This document shows positions 1-5,643 of a stretch of 17,333 nt of DNA, in pieces. The notes beneath the pieces are model-generated. The model saw only the letters and a program-made list of their open reading frames with translations, ran no database searches and was not told where the DNA came from. Both the position numbers and the translations under genes were made by a program. Numbering within the stretch: position 1 is the stretch's first letter; every line of letters starts with the position of its first letter. The DNA lies in contig MFKM01000028.1 in NCBI GenBank assembly GCA_001779575.1, forward strand, positions 1 to 17,333, written 5' to 3'. Origin of the DNA: Candidatus Jorgensenbacteria bacterium RIFCSPLOWO2_12_FULL_42_11 (GTDB taxonomy: Bacteria > Patescibacteriota > Minisyncoccia > UBA6257 > MFKM01).

Positions 1-1172
1 ACATTTGTTCGTCTACCATATTTAGAATATCCGGCTCTTTTTAATTTTAATAACGAGCCATCAGATAGTCTTTTTGTACCGTTATCACCATCCCGCTCAT
101 CTTTATTTTCTCTGTCTTTTAGGAGATTTATTGTCTTTGGAGTACCCTTGCTCAACACAAACATATACTCAAATGTCTGCCAATATGTCTTATTATTTCC
201 AACAGCACCCCGAGGAGTTTTTAGATATATCATTGTATCAAAAAGATTAAAACCAACTTGCTTGAAATGCAGAGCCTGTCTAAAAGATGTTCCTGTTTCG
301 TCTCCTTTAATTGTTTGATCTCCGACAACCCATACAACAACTCCACCTTTTTTCATAACCCTAAACAACTCCCTTGCTATACCATCAAGATTAAAAGAAT
401 ACCCATTGTAGTTTCTCAAATCATCATATGGTGGAGATGTAATAACCAAATCAACTGAATCAGCGGGCATTGTCCGCATTATCTCTATCGCATCCCCGCA
501 GATAATTTTATTCAAGGGGAGTTTCTTGTATTGTTTAATTTCTGTTTTAACTTCCGGAAATGAGATAGCAACTGGATTTTCCTCACGAATAACATCAAGA
601 ACAATCCCTTGAATTGACACGTCTCGTCCGTTTCTAAATATGAGTGGCTCCATACTTTTGTTGGCAGGTTGTAATCGGATATGTCCTCTCTCTTTATAAA
701 ATTTCTTTAGGGTCGCTTCGTGGTTATCTATGAGAGCCACCACCTTTTGTCCATTCTCTGCTGTTTCTTGTTGGCGCACTAAAACGATATCGCCATCATT
801 TATATTTTCATCAATCATACTTTTACCAACGACGCGGAGAGCATAAACTTCTGCAGATGAGGGAATTAGGGATTTTGGTACAGCGATTGTTTCCTTGTTT
901 TCAATTGCCTCAATCGGTTGACCAGCCGCGATAGTGCCAAGCAAAGGAATTTTTACCATTGGTTCTTTGGATGCAACACTAATAGCGCGGGCTTTATTTT
1001 CTATTTTTCCTACGTAGCCACCTTCTTTAGGTTTTGAGATATGAAAATGAATAGTTGAAACAGAAGCGAGTTTGAGTCGCCTTCTGATTTCTTCAAAAGA
1101 AGGAGCATACCCTTTCTTTTGTGAGTAACTTTCTACGAAGTCTAGGACTTCTTTTTGACGTTTTGTTAACAT
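1..1172 (-). CDS. LexA repressor/autoprotease fused to a DNA methyltransferase (partial, runs off the left edge)
   Basis: I translated the minus strand by hand from the ATG at 1172 and the frame stays open to base 1 (390 codons visible, no stop). Residues 1-65 are a LexA winged-helix DNA-binding domain (MLTKRQKEVLDFV, then PSFEEIRRRLKL). Residues 75-200 are the S24 autoprotease fold: the scissile Ala83-Gly84 in GTIAAGQP, catalytic Ser118 in VVGKSMID and Lys156 in EATLKKF. E. coli LexA uses Ala84-Gly85, Ser119 and Lys156. After a linker (about 200-218) a second domain starts: GDAIEIM, motif IV TSPPYDDL at 245, a KKGGVVVWVVGD strand near 275 and WQTFEYMFVLSKG near 331. This is the order of a class-beta N4-cytosine/N6-adenine methyltransferase, whose target recognition and SAM-binding parts would lie beyond the edge. 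Expected role: a damage-cleavable repressor carrying a DNA-modifying enzyme. The fusion is seen directly; the function is inferred. No clear Shine-Dalgarno is present. Confidence 0.9.
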   Translation of the reverse strand, partial: MLTKRQKEVLDFVESYSQKKGYAPSFEEIRRRLKLASVSTIHFHISKPKEGGYVGKIENKARAISVASKEPMVKIPLLGTIAAGQPIEAIENKETIAVPKSLIPSSAEVYALRVVGKSMIDENINDGDIVLVRQQETAENGQKVVALIDNHEATLKKFYKERGHIRLQPANKSMEPLIFRNGRDVSIQGIVLDVIREENPVAISFPEVKTEIKQYKKLPLNKIICGDAIEIMRTMPADSVDLVITSPPYDDLRNYNGYSFNLDGIARELFRVMKKGGVVVWVVGDQTIKGDETGTSFRQALHFKQVGFNLFDTMIYLKTPRGAVGNNKTYWQTFEYMFVLSKGTPKTINLLKDRENKDERDGDNGTKRLSDGSLLKLKRAGYSKYGRRTN

Positions 1173-1255
1173 ATAGACTTGACCTGTTTACTACACATCA
1201 ATTATAATAGAACAAAAGTAGAAAATCAAAGTCAAGTTATCCACAGATCAAAATT
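1173..1255. promoter_or_regulatory. Overlapping divergent promoters with inverted repeat (candidate LexA operator)
   Basis: Plus strand: TTGACC (1179-1184), 18-nt spacer, TATAAT (1203-1208). Minus strand: TTGATT (plus 1224-1229), 17-nt spacer, TATAAT (plus 1201-1206). Both -10 boxes share the self-complementary ATTATAAT at 1201-1208. The region is roughly symmetric about 1206: ACTTGAC (1177-1183) pairs with GTCAAGT (1231-1237), and TTTACTAC (1187-1194) with GTAGAAAA (1218-1225, 7 of 8). A LexA-type protein made from one side could therefore control both genes. GAAC-N4-GT at 1210-1219 only partly resembles the Gram-positive LexA box. The promoter boxes are visible; the operator role is inference. 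Confidence 0.6.
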
Positions 1256-2137
1256 ATGTCAAAAAGAAACAAAAAATATAAAGGACCCAAGCTACCGAAA
1301 CGACCGGAAAGTTTTCATAATTTCGTAGATTGCCTGAAATGGCTAAAAAAATCCGTCTATGTAGTTATTAGGGGTAGAAAAACTGCACTCAATGGTAAGG
1401 ATGGTATAAATTGGATAACTTTAGGAACTGGTTTTGTCGCCGCTCCGAATCGTTTTTTAACTGCTGGACATGTAATTAACGATCCAGAAAAAGGCGAGTT
1501 ATTTAATCACCAAGAGGGAGATAAATATTATCTACTTAGACACGACGACGACAGCCAATGGCACTTTAGAATTTTTGAGCCTAAATTAGATAAGGAAATT
1601 TTTGTTTATTCTGGTATAGATTTAGCTGTTATATATCTTGATGAAGAATTTTATAAAAGTGGAGATAAAATATTTACCGATAAAAATGACTTTATCAGAA
1701 TATCAAAAGATTTCTTGCCGATTGGAACAGAAGTTGGAGTTTTGGGGTATCCATTAAGTAAACTAGAATTTGATAATCACGATTTGAGTAAGCCACGTAT
1801 CGGTAATATGTTATTACGAACTGACAAAGGCGTAATAAATTGTAGATACAAAACATCTGAAAAACATTCATTATATGAATTTACGATGGCTTTCAACCCA
1901 GGAAATAGCGGTGGCCCGATATTTGATATAAAAACTGGACGTGTTGTTTCAATCGTAAAGGGATGTAAATCGTCGCAAATCAACACAAGAGAAATTGCAA
2001 TTCCGGATGAGGGCGCAAAACAATTAAAAATTTATAAAGAAAAAGCTTTCATTGAGGTACTGCACGCAACTTATTCAATGGGATTTGCAACTCCTTCTTT
2101 TTTAGAAGTTTTGAAACAACACAATATAATTAATTAG
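1256..2137 (+). CDS. Trypsin-like serine protease, apparently cytoplasmic
   Basis: A 293-residue protein of the S1/trypsin-like (chymotrypsin-fold) peptidase class. The catalytic triad is legible and well spaced: His72 in GTGFV...FLTAGHV, Asp122 in SGIDLAVIYLD, and Ser218 in FNPGNSGGPIFD. GYPLSK near 164 fits the substrate-pocket strands. The N-terminus is short and very basic (MSKRNKKYKGPKLPKRP) and there is no hydrophobic signal or anchor and no PDZ domain, so this is not a normal DegP/HtrA and probably acts in the cytosol. It is divergent from the LexA-methyltransferase gene with overlapping promoters, so the two are probably co-regulated. Cytosolic trypsin-like domains occur as effectors in some bacterial defence systems; that role here is inference. 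The substrate is unknown. No Shine-Dalgarno precedes the ATG. Confidence 0.85.
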   Translation: MSKRNKKYKGPKLPKRPESFHNFVDCLKWLKKSVYVVIRGRKTALNGKDGINWITLGTGFVAAPNRFLTAGHVINDPEKGELFNHQEGDKYYLLRHDDDSQWHFRIFEPKLDKEIFVYSGIDLAVIYLDEEFYKSGDKIFTDKNDFIRISKDFLPIGTEVGVLGYPLSKLEFDNHDLSKPRIGNMLLRTDKGVINCRYKTSEKHSLYEFTMAFNPGNSGGPIFDIKTGRVVSIVKGCKSSQINTREIAIPDEGAKQLKIYKEKAFIEVLHATYSMGFATPSFLEVLKQHNIIN

Positions 2138-2250
2138 CCGCCAATTTTTTCAAAAAAGAAAGCCGAAGCCCGTGCGGATTCCTCCCCAGGCCCCTCATCC
2201 GCGCGAGCGAACCCTCTCAACTTCAAAATTTGAGTTTGTATCTAGTTTCT

Positions 2251-2325
2251 TGGCTCCGCGGGTAGGATTCGAACCTACGACCATCTCCTTAACAGGGAGT
2301 CGCTCTACCACTGAGCTACCGCGGA
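2251..2325 (-). tRNA. tRNA-Asn (anticodon GTT), CCA encoded
   Basis: Read on the minus strand, the gene has acceptor stem TCCGCGG pairing with CCGCGGA, discriminator G and a genomic CCA (plus 2251-2253). The D arm is AGCTCAGTGGTAGAGC and the T arm contains GGTTCGAATCC. The anticodon loop CTGTTAA gives anticodon GTT (Asn). The 3' end faces the LexA-methyltransferase/protease pair, which is the side where tRNA-targeting integrases insert elements. Confidence 0.95.
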
Positions 2326-2333
2326 ATATCTTT

Positions 2334-2362
2334 ATTTTATATAAGGAAAGTCGCAAAGGCAA
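2334..2362 (-). promoter_or_regulatory. Promoter of tRNA-Asn
   Basis: On the minus strand TTGCCT (plus 2357-2362), a 17-nt spacer and TAAAAT (plus 2334-2339) lie so that transcription would start only a few bases before the mature tRNA 5' end. The prediction is from spacing and sequence alone. Confidence 0.5.
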
Positions 2363-2409
2363 ATTAATATCGCCTTGATAAATTCTTTAAAAAATTTAAA
2401 CTATATTAT

Positions 2410-2934
2410 ATGAAAAAGGCAGTCTTGATTATCGCCGACCAAAATTTTCAGGATAGAGAATATTTTGTTACCAAAGAGACTTTGGAAGACGGAGGAATGG
2501 AAGTTAAAACCGCGGCCGGTCAAAAAGGGACAGCCGAGGGAGTTTTTGGTTTCAAAGCAGGTGTGGATTTGCCGGTGGCGGAAGTTAAGCCGGTTAATTT
2601 TGACGCCGTTGTTTTTATTGGCGGAGGCGGCGCCCTGGAATATCTTGATAATGAAATTTCTTACGATTTAGTTCGGGAAACAATCAGGCAAAATAAAATT
2701 TTAGCGGCTATTTGCGTCGCGCCGGTGATTTTGGCCAAAGCCGGAGCGCTGAAAAACAAAAAAGCGACGGTTTGGAGAAATTTTTCGGATAAAGAGCCGA
2801 TAAAAATTCTAGAAAAGAACGGCGCCGAATTTGTTGATAAAAATGTGGTTGTTGACGGAAAAATCATCACCGCCAATGGTCCAGTCGCGGCCGAAGAATT
2901 CGGGGAAAATATTTTAAAGCTTATTAATGGATAA
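2410..2934 (+). CDS. DJ-1/PfpI family protein (glyoxalase III/deglycase/protease-like)
   Basis: A 174-residue protein of the class-I glutamine amidotransferase-like DJ-1/PfpI superfamily, usual length for the family. It starts with the beta strand KKAVLIIAD. Glu17 in NFQDREYF is the conserved acid, and the nucleophilic Cys102 sits in the elbow AAICVAPVILAKAG. The VVFIGGGGALEYL loop around 67-79 and the C-terminal VVDGKIITANGPVAAEEF are typical. Members act as stress-related hydrolases or aldehyde-detoxifying enzymes; substrate cannot be told from sequence. The stop codon overlaps the start of lepA by 8 bases (ATGGATAA), so the two are co-transcribed and probably translationally coupled. There is no Shine-Dalgarno; the leader is nearly all A/T. 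Confidence 0.9.
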   Translation: MKKAVLIIADQNFQDREYFVTKETLEDGGMEVKTAAGQKGTAEGVFGFKAGVDLPVAEVKPVNFDAVVFIGGGGALEYLDNEISYDLVRETIRQNKILAAICVAPVILAKAGALKNKKATVWRNFSDKEPIKILEKNGAEFVDKNVVVDGKIITANGPVAAEEFGENILKLING

Positions 2935-4783
2935 CATTAGAAATTTTTGCATCATCGCCCACATAGACCATGGAAAATCCACTTTGGCCGACCGATTTTT
3001 GGAAATAACCGAAACCGTGCCTAAAGGGAAGCTTCGGGAGCAGTATTTGGACAGCATGTCTTTGGAAAAAGAACGGGGCATCACCATAAAAATGCACCCC
3101 GTTCGGATGATATATCATCCGAAAATTAAAAATGCGAAATGCAAAACGCAGAATGAAAATAATTCTGAATTCTTAATCCATAATTCTAAATTATCAAATT
3201 CAGAATATATTCTGAATTTGATTGATACTCCCGGCCATGTTGATTTTTCTTATGAAGTTTCCCGGAGTTTGAACGCCTGCGAGGGGGCGATTTTACTTTG
3301 CGACGCGACCCAGGGAATCCAGGCCCAAACCCTGGCTAATTATTTTTTAGCCAAAGAGGAGGGTTTGGCGGTGATTCCGGTCATAAATAAAATAGACCTG
3401 CCTAACGCTCAACCGGAAAAATTCGGCCGGGAATTGGCGGAATTGGTCGGCGTGAAAGAAGAGGAAGTGATTTTTATTTCCGCTAAATCAGGGATTAATG
3501 TTGACAGGGTTTTGGAAGCCATAGTTGAAAAAATTCCGGCTCCAACCGGCGATATCAACAAACCTTTGCGGGCTTTGGTTTTTGATTCTCTTTTTGACCA
3601 GCATAAAGGAGTAATCGCTTTTGTCAGAATCTTTGACGGCAAGATAAAAAAAGGAGACGAGCTAAAACTTTTGAGCACCAAAAAAGAATCCATTGTTTTG
3701 GAGGTGGGTATTTTCAAGCCGGATTTTTCCCCGGTGGAGAGCTTGGGAGTCGGGGAAACCGGCTATATTATAACGGGTTTTAAAGAAGTTAAGGATTGCC
3801 GGGTGGGGGATACCGTAACGAAAGTTTCAAGTTCCGACGTTGAGCCTTTGAAAGGATACAAAGAACCCCAACCGATGGTTTTCGCCAGTTTTTACTGCAC
3901 CGATGCCGATGATTATTCAAAATTCAAAGAAGCTCTCGGCAAGCTGTCGTTAAACGACGCCGCTTTCACTTTCAAGTCGGAGGGTTTTTCGGAATTGGGA
4001 TTTGGTTTTCGTTGCGGATTTCTGGGGATGCTTCATTTGGAAATAATAAAAGAAAGACTGGAAAGGGAATATGATTTGGATTTGATTGTGACCGCGCCCA
4101 GCGTTTCTTATCAGGTAATTTTAAATGGTAATCGGGAAAAATTTGTTCATTCGCCTCAAGAATTTCCCGATGCCGGGGAAATCGTCGCCATTCAAGAACC
4201 GTGGGTGAGGATAGAAGTGTTTTCTCCCGTCCAGTATCTCGGTCCGATAATGGAATTGGTGAAAAAATTTCGGGGCATTTACAAAAAAACCGAATATTTG
4301 GCGGAAGATGTCATTTTGTTTTATGAAATGCCGCTGGCTTCTTTTTTGGATAATTTTTTTAACGGACTGAAAAATATCAGCGCCGGCTACGCTTCAATGA
4401 ATTATCATTTCCTTGATTATCGCCCCGGCGACCTGGTGAAAATGGACATTAAAATCGCCGGGAAAAAAGTTGACGCTCTTTCTTTCATCATTCCCAACGC
4501 GGAAATTCAAATTGAGGGCAAGCGGCTGGTGGCCGAATTAAAAAAAGTCATCCCTCGGCAACTGTTTGAAATAACCATTCAGGCGACCGTTGGCGCTCAA
4601 ATTATCAGCCGCGAAACAGTATCGGCGGCCAGGAAGAACGTAACCGCCAAACTTTACGGCGGGGACAGGACGAGAAAAGACAAGCTGCTCAAAAAACAAA
4701 AAGCCGGCAAAGCGAAACTCAAAAGAATCGGGACAGTTGACGTTCCCCAGGAGGCCTTTTTCGCCATTTTGAAAAATCGGTAG
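2927..4783 (+). CDS. lepA: Elongation factor 4 (ribosomal back-translocase GTPase LepA)
   Basis: A 618-residue translational GTPase that binds the ribosome. The G motifs are in order: AHIDHGKST (11-19), ERGITIK (49-55), DTPGHVDF (100-107), NKIDLP, and SAKSG. Domain II, two alpha/beta domains (including GFRCGFLGMLHLEII, diagnostic of LepA) and the EF4-specific C-terminal domain (ISRETVSAARKNVTAKLYGGD, then KLLKKQKAGKAKLKRIG) are all present. The protein is slightly longer than usual because residues 66-91 are an extra segment between MIYHP and SEYILNLIDTPGH, where other LepA proteins have a short turn. That segment is encoded by AT-rich repeat-type DNA (separate entry). The gene overlaps the PfpI-like gene upstream and is followed by a long palindrome that may end the transcript. 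Confidence 0.97.
   Translation: MDNIRNFCIIAHIDHGKSTLADRFLEITETVPKGKLREQYLDSMSLEKERGITIKMHPVRMIYHPKIKNAKCKTQNENNSEFLIHNSKLSNSEYILNLIDTPGHVDFSYEVSRSLNACEGAILLCDATQGIQAQTLANYFLAKEEGLAVIPVINKIDLPNAQPEKFGRELAELVGVKEEEVIFISAKSGINVDRVLEAIVEKIPAPTGDINKPLRALVFDSLFDQHKGVIAFVRIFDGKIKKGDELKLLSTKKESIVLEVGIFKPDFSPVESLGVGETGYIITGFKEVKDCRVGDTVTKVSSSDVEPLKGYKEPQPMVFASFYCTDADDYSKFKEALGKLSLNDAAFTFKSEGFSELGFGFRCGFLGMLHLEIIKERLEREYDLDLIVTAPSVSYQVILNGNREKFVHSPQEFPDAGEIVAIQEPWVRIEVFSPVQYLGPIMELVKKFRGIYKKTEYLAEDVILFYEMPLASFLDNFFNGLKNISAGYASMNYHFLDYRPGDLVKMDIKIAGKKVDALSFIIPNAEIQIEGKRLVAELKKVIPRQLFEITIQATVGAQIISRETVSAARKNVTAKLYGGDRTRKDKLLKKQKAGKAKLKRIGTVDVPQEAFFAILKNR
3122..3222 (+). repeat. Intergenic-type repeat inserted in frame in lepA, with a 30-bp palindrome at its right border
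   Basis: Bases 3122-3199 encode the 26 extra residues of LepA. Bases 3161-3185 match 15762-15786, in the gap before efp, at 23 of 25 positions. That intergenic stretch is built from repeated ATTCTTA units, so the lepA insert looks like the same repeat family. The right border runs into a perfect palindrome at 3193-3222: ATCAAATTCAGAAT, AT, then its reverse complement. The frame is kept. Confidence 0.65.
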
Positions 4784-4840
4784 GCCTTTCATCGCGACTC
4801 CAAACTATTTCTGTTTGTTGACAAGCAGTATCGGGTAAAA

Positions 4841-4890
4841 ATAATTTACTATTGTAATTCCACGATCGTGGAATTACAATAGTAAATTAT
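4841..4890. repeat. Perfect 50-bp palindrome (centre GATC)
   Basis: The left half 4841-4865 (starts ATAATTTACTATTG, ends CCACGA) is the exact reverse complement of 4866-4890. Past one mismatch, three more pairs continue on each side (AAA/TTT). Transcribed, it would form a very long AT-rich hairpin. On the plus strand it is followed by TTTT at 4892-4895, and on the minus strand by TTTT, so a bidirectional terminator after lepA is possible. A TTGACA lies at 4818-4823 with the left edge of the palindrome where a -10 would be, so an operator overlapping a promoter is an alternative. Confidence 0.9.
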
Positions 4891-4893
4891 ATT

Positions 4894-4920
4894 TTGAGAA
4901 TTAATGAAGAGGTGTATAAT
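4894..4920 (+). promoter_or_regulatory. Promoter of tRNA-Lys
   Basis: TATAAT at 4915-4920 is preceded directly by TG. The -35 is weaker: TTGAGA at 4894-4899 (15-nt spacer) or TTTTGA at 4892-4897 (17-nt spacer). The start would be about 18 bases upstream of the tRNA. Confidence 0.5.
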
Positions 4921-4944
4921 ATAAAAATTCGTCCATAGCTCAAC

Positions 4945-5020
4945 GCGCCCATAGCTCAATTGGCAGAGCAGCTCCCTTTTAAGGAGAAGGTTGTAGGTTC
5001 GATTCCTACTGGGCGCACCA
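4945..5020 (+). tRNA. tRNA-Lys (anticodon TTT), CCA encoded
   Basis: Acceptor stem GCGCCCA pairs with TGGGCGC, discriminator A, and CCA is genomic (5018-5020). The D arm is AGCTCAATTGGCAGAGC, the anticodon loop CTTTTAA gives TTT (Lys), and the T arm is GTAGGTTCGATTCCTAC. A 13-base copy of part of its 5' region (4931-4943, GTCCATAGCTCAA against GCCCATAGCTCAA at 4947-4959) lies just upstream, probably a local duplication remnant. Confidence 0.95.
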
Positions 5021-5205
5021 CGTAGGAAATTGCAAGTTTGAAGGGTTCGCCTCGCCCGCCCCGCCCGCTGGCGGGGCAAGCTCGGCGACTAATTGGTATT
5101 CAATTTTGGGGGTAAAAACGAATTCACGATTTCGCATTTTGATGGAAGAAAATTTTTTAATCCAATACTGAAACCTAGAAAAAGCCTTAAAAGATAGGTT
5201 TTTTC
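5021..5205. other. Non-coding spacer with a GC hairpin and a terminator-like hairpin
   Basis: No convincing gene is seen. A GC-rich 8-bp hairpin lies at 5058-5077 (GCCCCGCC, loop CGCT, GGCGGGGC). A second hairpin at 5171-5201 (AAACCTA pairing with TAGGTTT, 17-nt loop) ends in a run of T (5199-5204) and could terminate transcription coming from tRNA-Lys before the next promoter. Confidence 0.5.
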
Positions 5206-5213
5206 TATTGGGC

Positions 5214-5242
5214 TTGACTTTCAAGCCCATATATGCTATATT
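5214..5242 (+). promoter_or_regulatory. Strong extended -10 promoter of the small membrane protein gene
   Basis: TTGACT (5214-5219), a 17-nt spacer and TATATT (5237-5242) preceded by TGC, an extended -10 element. The start would fall near 5249, exactly where the first leader hairpin begins. Confidence 0.7.
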
Positions 5243-5248
5243 AGCGAT

Positions 5249-5323
5249 ACTATCAGAATCTAAAGAAACTGATAGTCTCTGGGGTAAATTCGCCACAGAG
5301 AACTGTACCTTAAGGAGGTCAAA
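5249..5323 (+). promoter_or_regulatory. Structured 5' leader with two hairpins
   Basis: ACTATCAG (5249-5256) pairs perfectly with CTGATAGT (5269-5276) across a 12-nt loop. CTCTG (5277-5281) pairs with CAGAG (5296-5300), with two further GG/CC pairs inside. The first stem would lie at the very 5' end of the mRNA, a position known to protect transcripts from 5'-end-dependent decay. A strong Shine-Dalgarno, AAGGAGGT, follows at 5312-5319. It matches no riboswitch class that I recognise. Confidence 0.5.
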
Positions 5324-5347
5324 ATGGATAAGGAGGTCAAAATGGAT
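5312..5347 (+). repeat. Exact 18-bp tandem duplication of Shine-Dalgarno plus start codon
   Basis: AAGGAGGTCAAAATGGAT occurs at 5312-5329 and again, immediately adjacent, at 5330-5347. Each copy carries a full Shine-Dalgarno and an ATG at ideal spacing (5324 and 5342). As 18 is a multiple of three, the two starts are in the same frame. Confidence 0.95.
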
Positions 5348-5575
5348 TGGTTGGAAAAACTTGCACTTGGTGTCGGTATCGGCATTCTCGCAATCGTGAT
5401 CATCGCGTTTATGGGAGTGGTCGGTGCAATCCCCACCTACTTCCTGTGGAACTGGCTCATGCCCGATATTTTCGCTCTCAAAGCGATCACCTTCTGGCAG
5501 GCGTGGGGCCTCGTCTTCCTGTCGGGGATTCTGTTCAAGAACTCCTCGTCCTCGAAGTCGTCCAGCCGCGACTAA
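5324..5575 (+). CDS. Small two-helix membrane protein of unknown function
   Basis: An 83-residue protein (77 if the second, equally good start at 5342 is used). The first hydrophobic helix is about residues 13-36 (LALGVGIGILAIVIIAFMGV). The conserved-looking core FLWNWLMPDIFALKAITFWQAWGL leads into a second helix (to about 70), and the tail is Ser-rich and polar (KNSSSSKSSSRD). From memory, small proteins with a WLMP...ITFWQAWGL core occur in many bacteria and phages without known function. Codon use (ATC, CTC, GTC, CAC frequent) and the strong Shine-Dalgarno differ from nearby genes. It has its own promoter, leader and terminator, so it is an autonomous and probably highly expressed unit. 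The start at 5324 is the outer one; the repeat structure does not decide between them. Confidence 0.8.
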   Translation: MDKEVKMDWLEKLALGVGIGILAIVIIAFMGVVGAIPTYFLWNWLMPDIFALKAITFWQAWGLVFLSGILFKNSSSSKSSSRD

Positions 5576-5586
5576 GGAGCGGCAAC

Positions 5587-5643
5587 ATGTTCCGAGTTCA
5601 CATCCGAGGCCCTTGTGGAGATTATCTCCGCTTGGGCCTCTAA
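5587..5643 (+). CDS. Possible 18-residue peptide overlapping the terminator hairpin
   Basis: A short frame, MFRVHIRGPCGDYLRLGL then TAA. Its Shine-Dalgarno AAGGAG (5574-5579) overlaps the stop codon of the membrane protein gene and lies 7 bases before the ATG, ideal spacing for coupled translation. The second half of the frame is the hairpin at 5606-5640, and the stop lies between hairpin and T-run. It may be a real peptide, or translation through it may affect terminator folding. It is too short for composition to support it. Confidence 0.35.
   Translation: MFRVHIRGPCGDYLRLGL

Noticed and set aside
258..458. 66-codon plus-strand frame
   Set aside because: Shadow of the methyltransferase domain on the other strand.
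1210..1221. Gram-positive LexA box (GAAC-N4-GTTC)
   Set aside because: Only GAAC-N4-GT is present; the last two bases do not match, so I do not call it a standard SOS box.
1237..1245. Perfect DnaA-box consensus TTATCCACA
   Set aside because: A single box without clustered copies, AT-rich unwinding repeats or dnaA/dnaN nearby; likely chance, though it lies in the divergent promoter region.
2172..2378. 68-codon plus-strand frame reading APRVGFEPTTISLTGSRSTTELPR
   Set aside because: This is the antisense translation of tRNA-Asn, a well-known false gene call.
4849..5079. 76-codon minus-strand frame reading GAPSRNRTYNLLLKRELLCQLSYGR
   Set aside because: It is the antisense of tRNA-Lys and crosses the 50-bp palindrome; not a gene.
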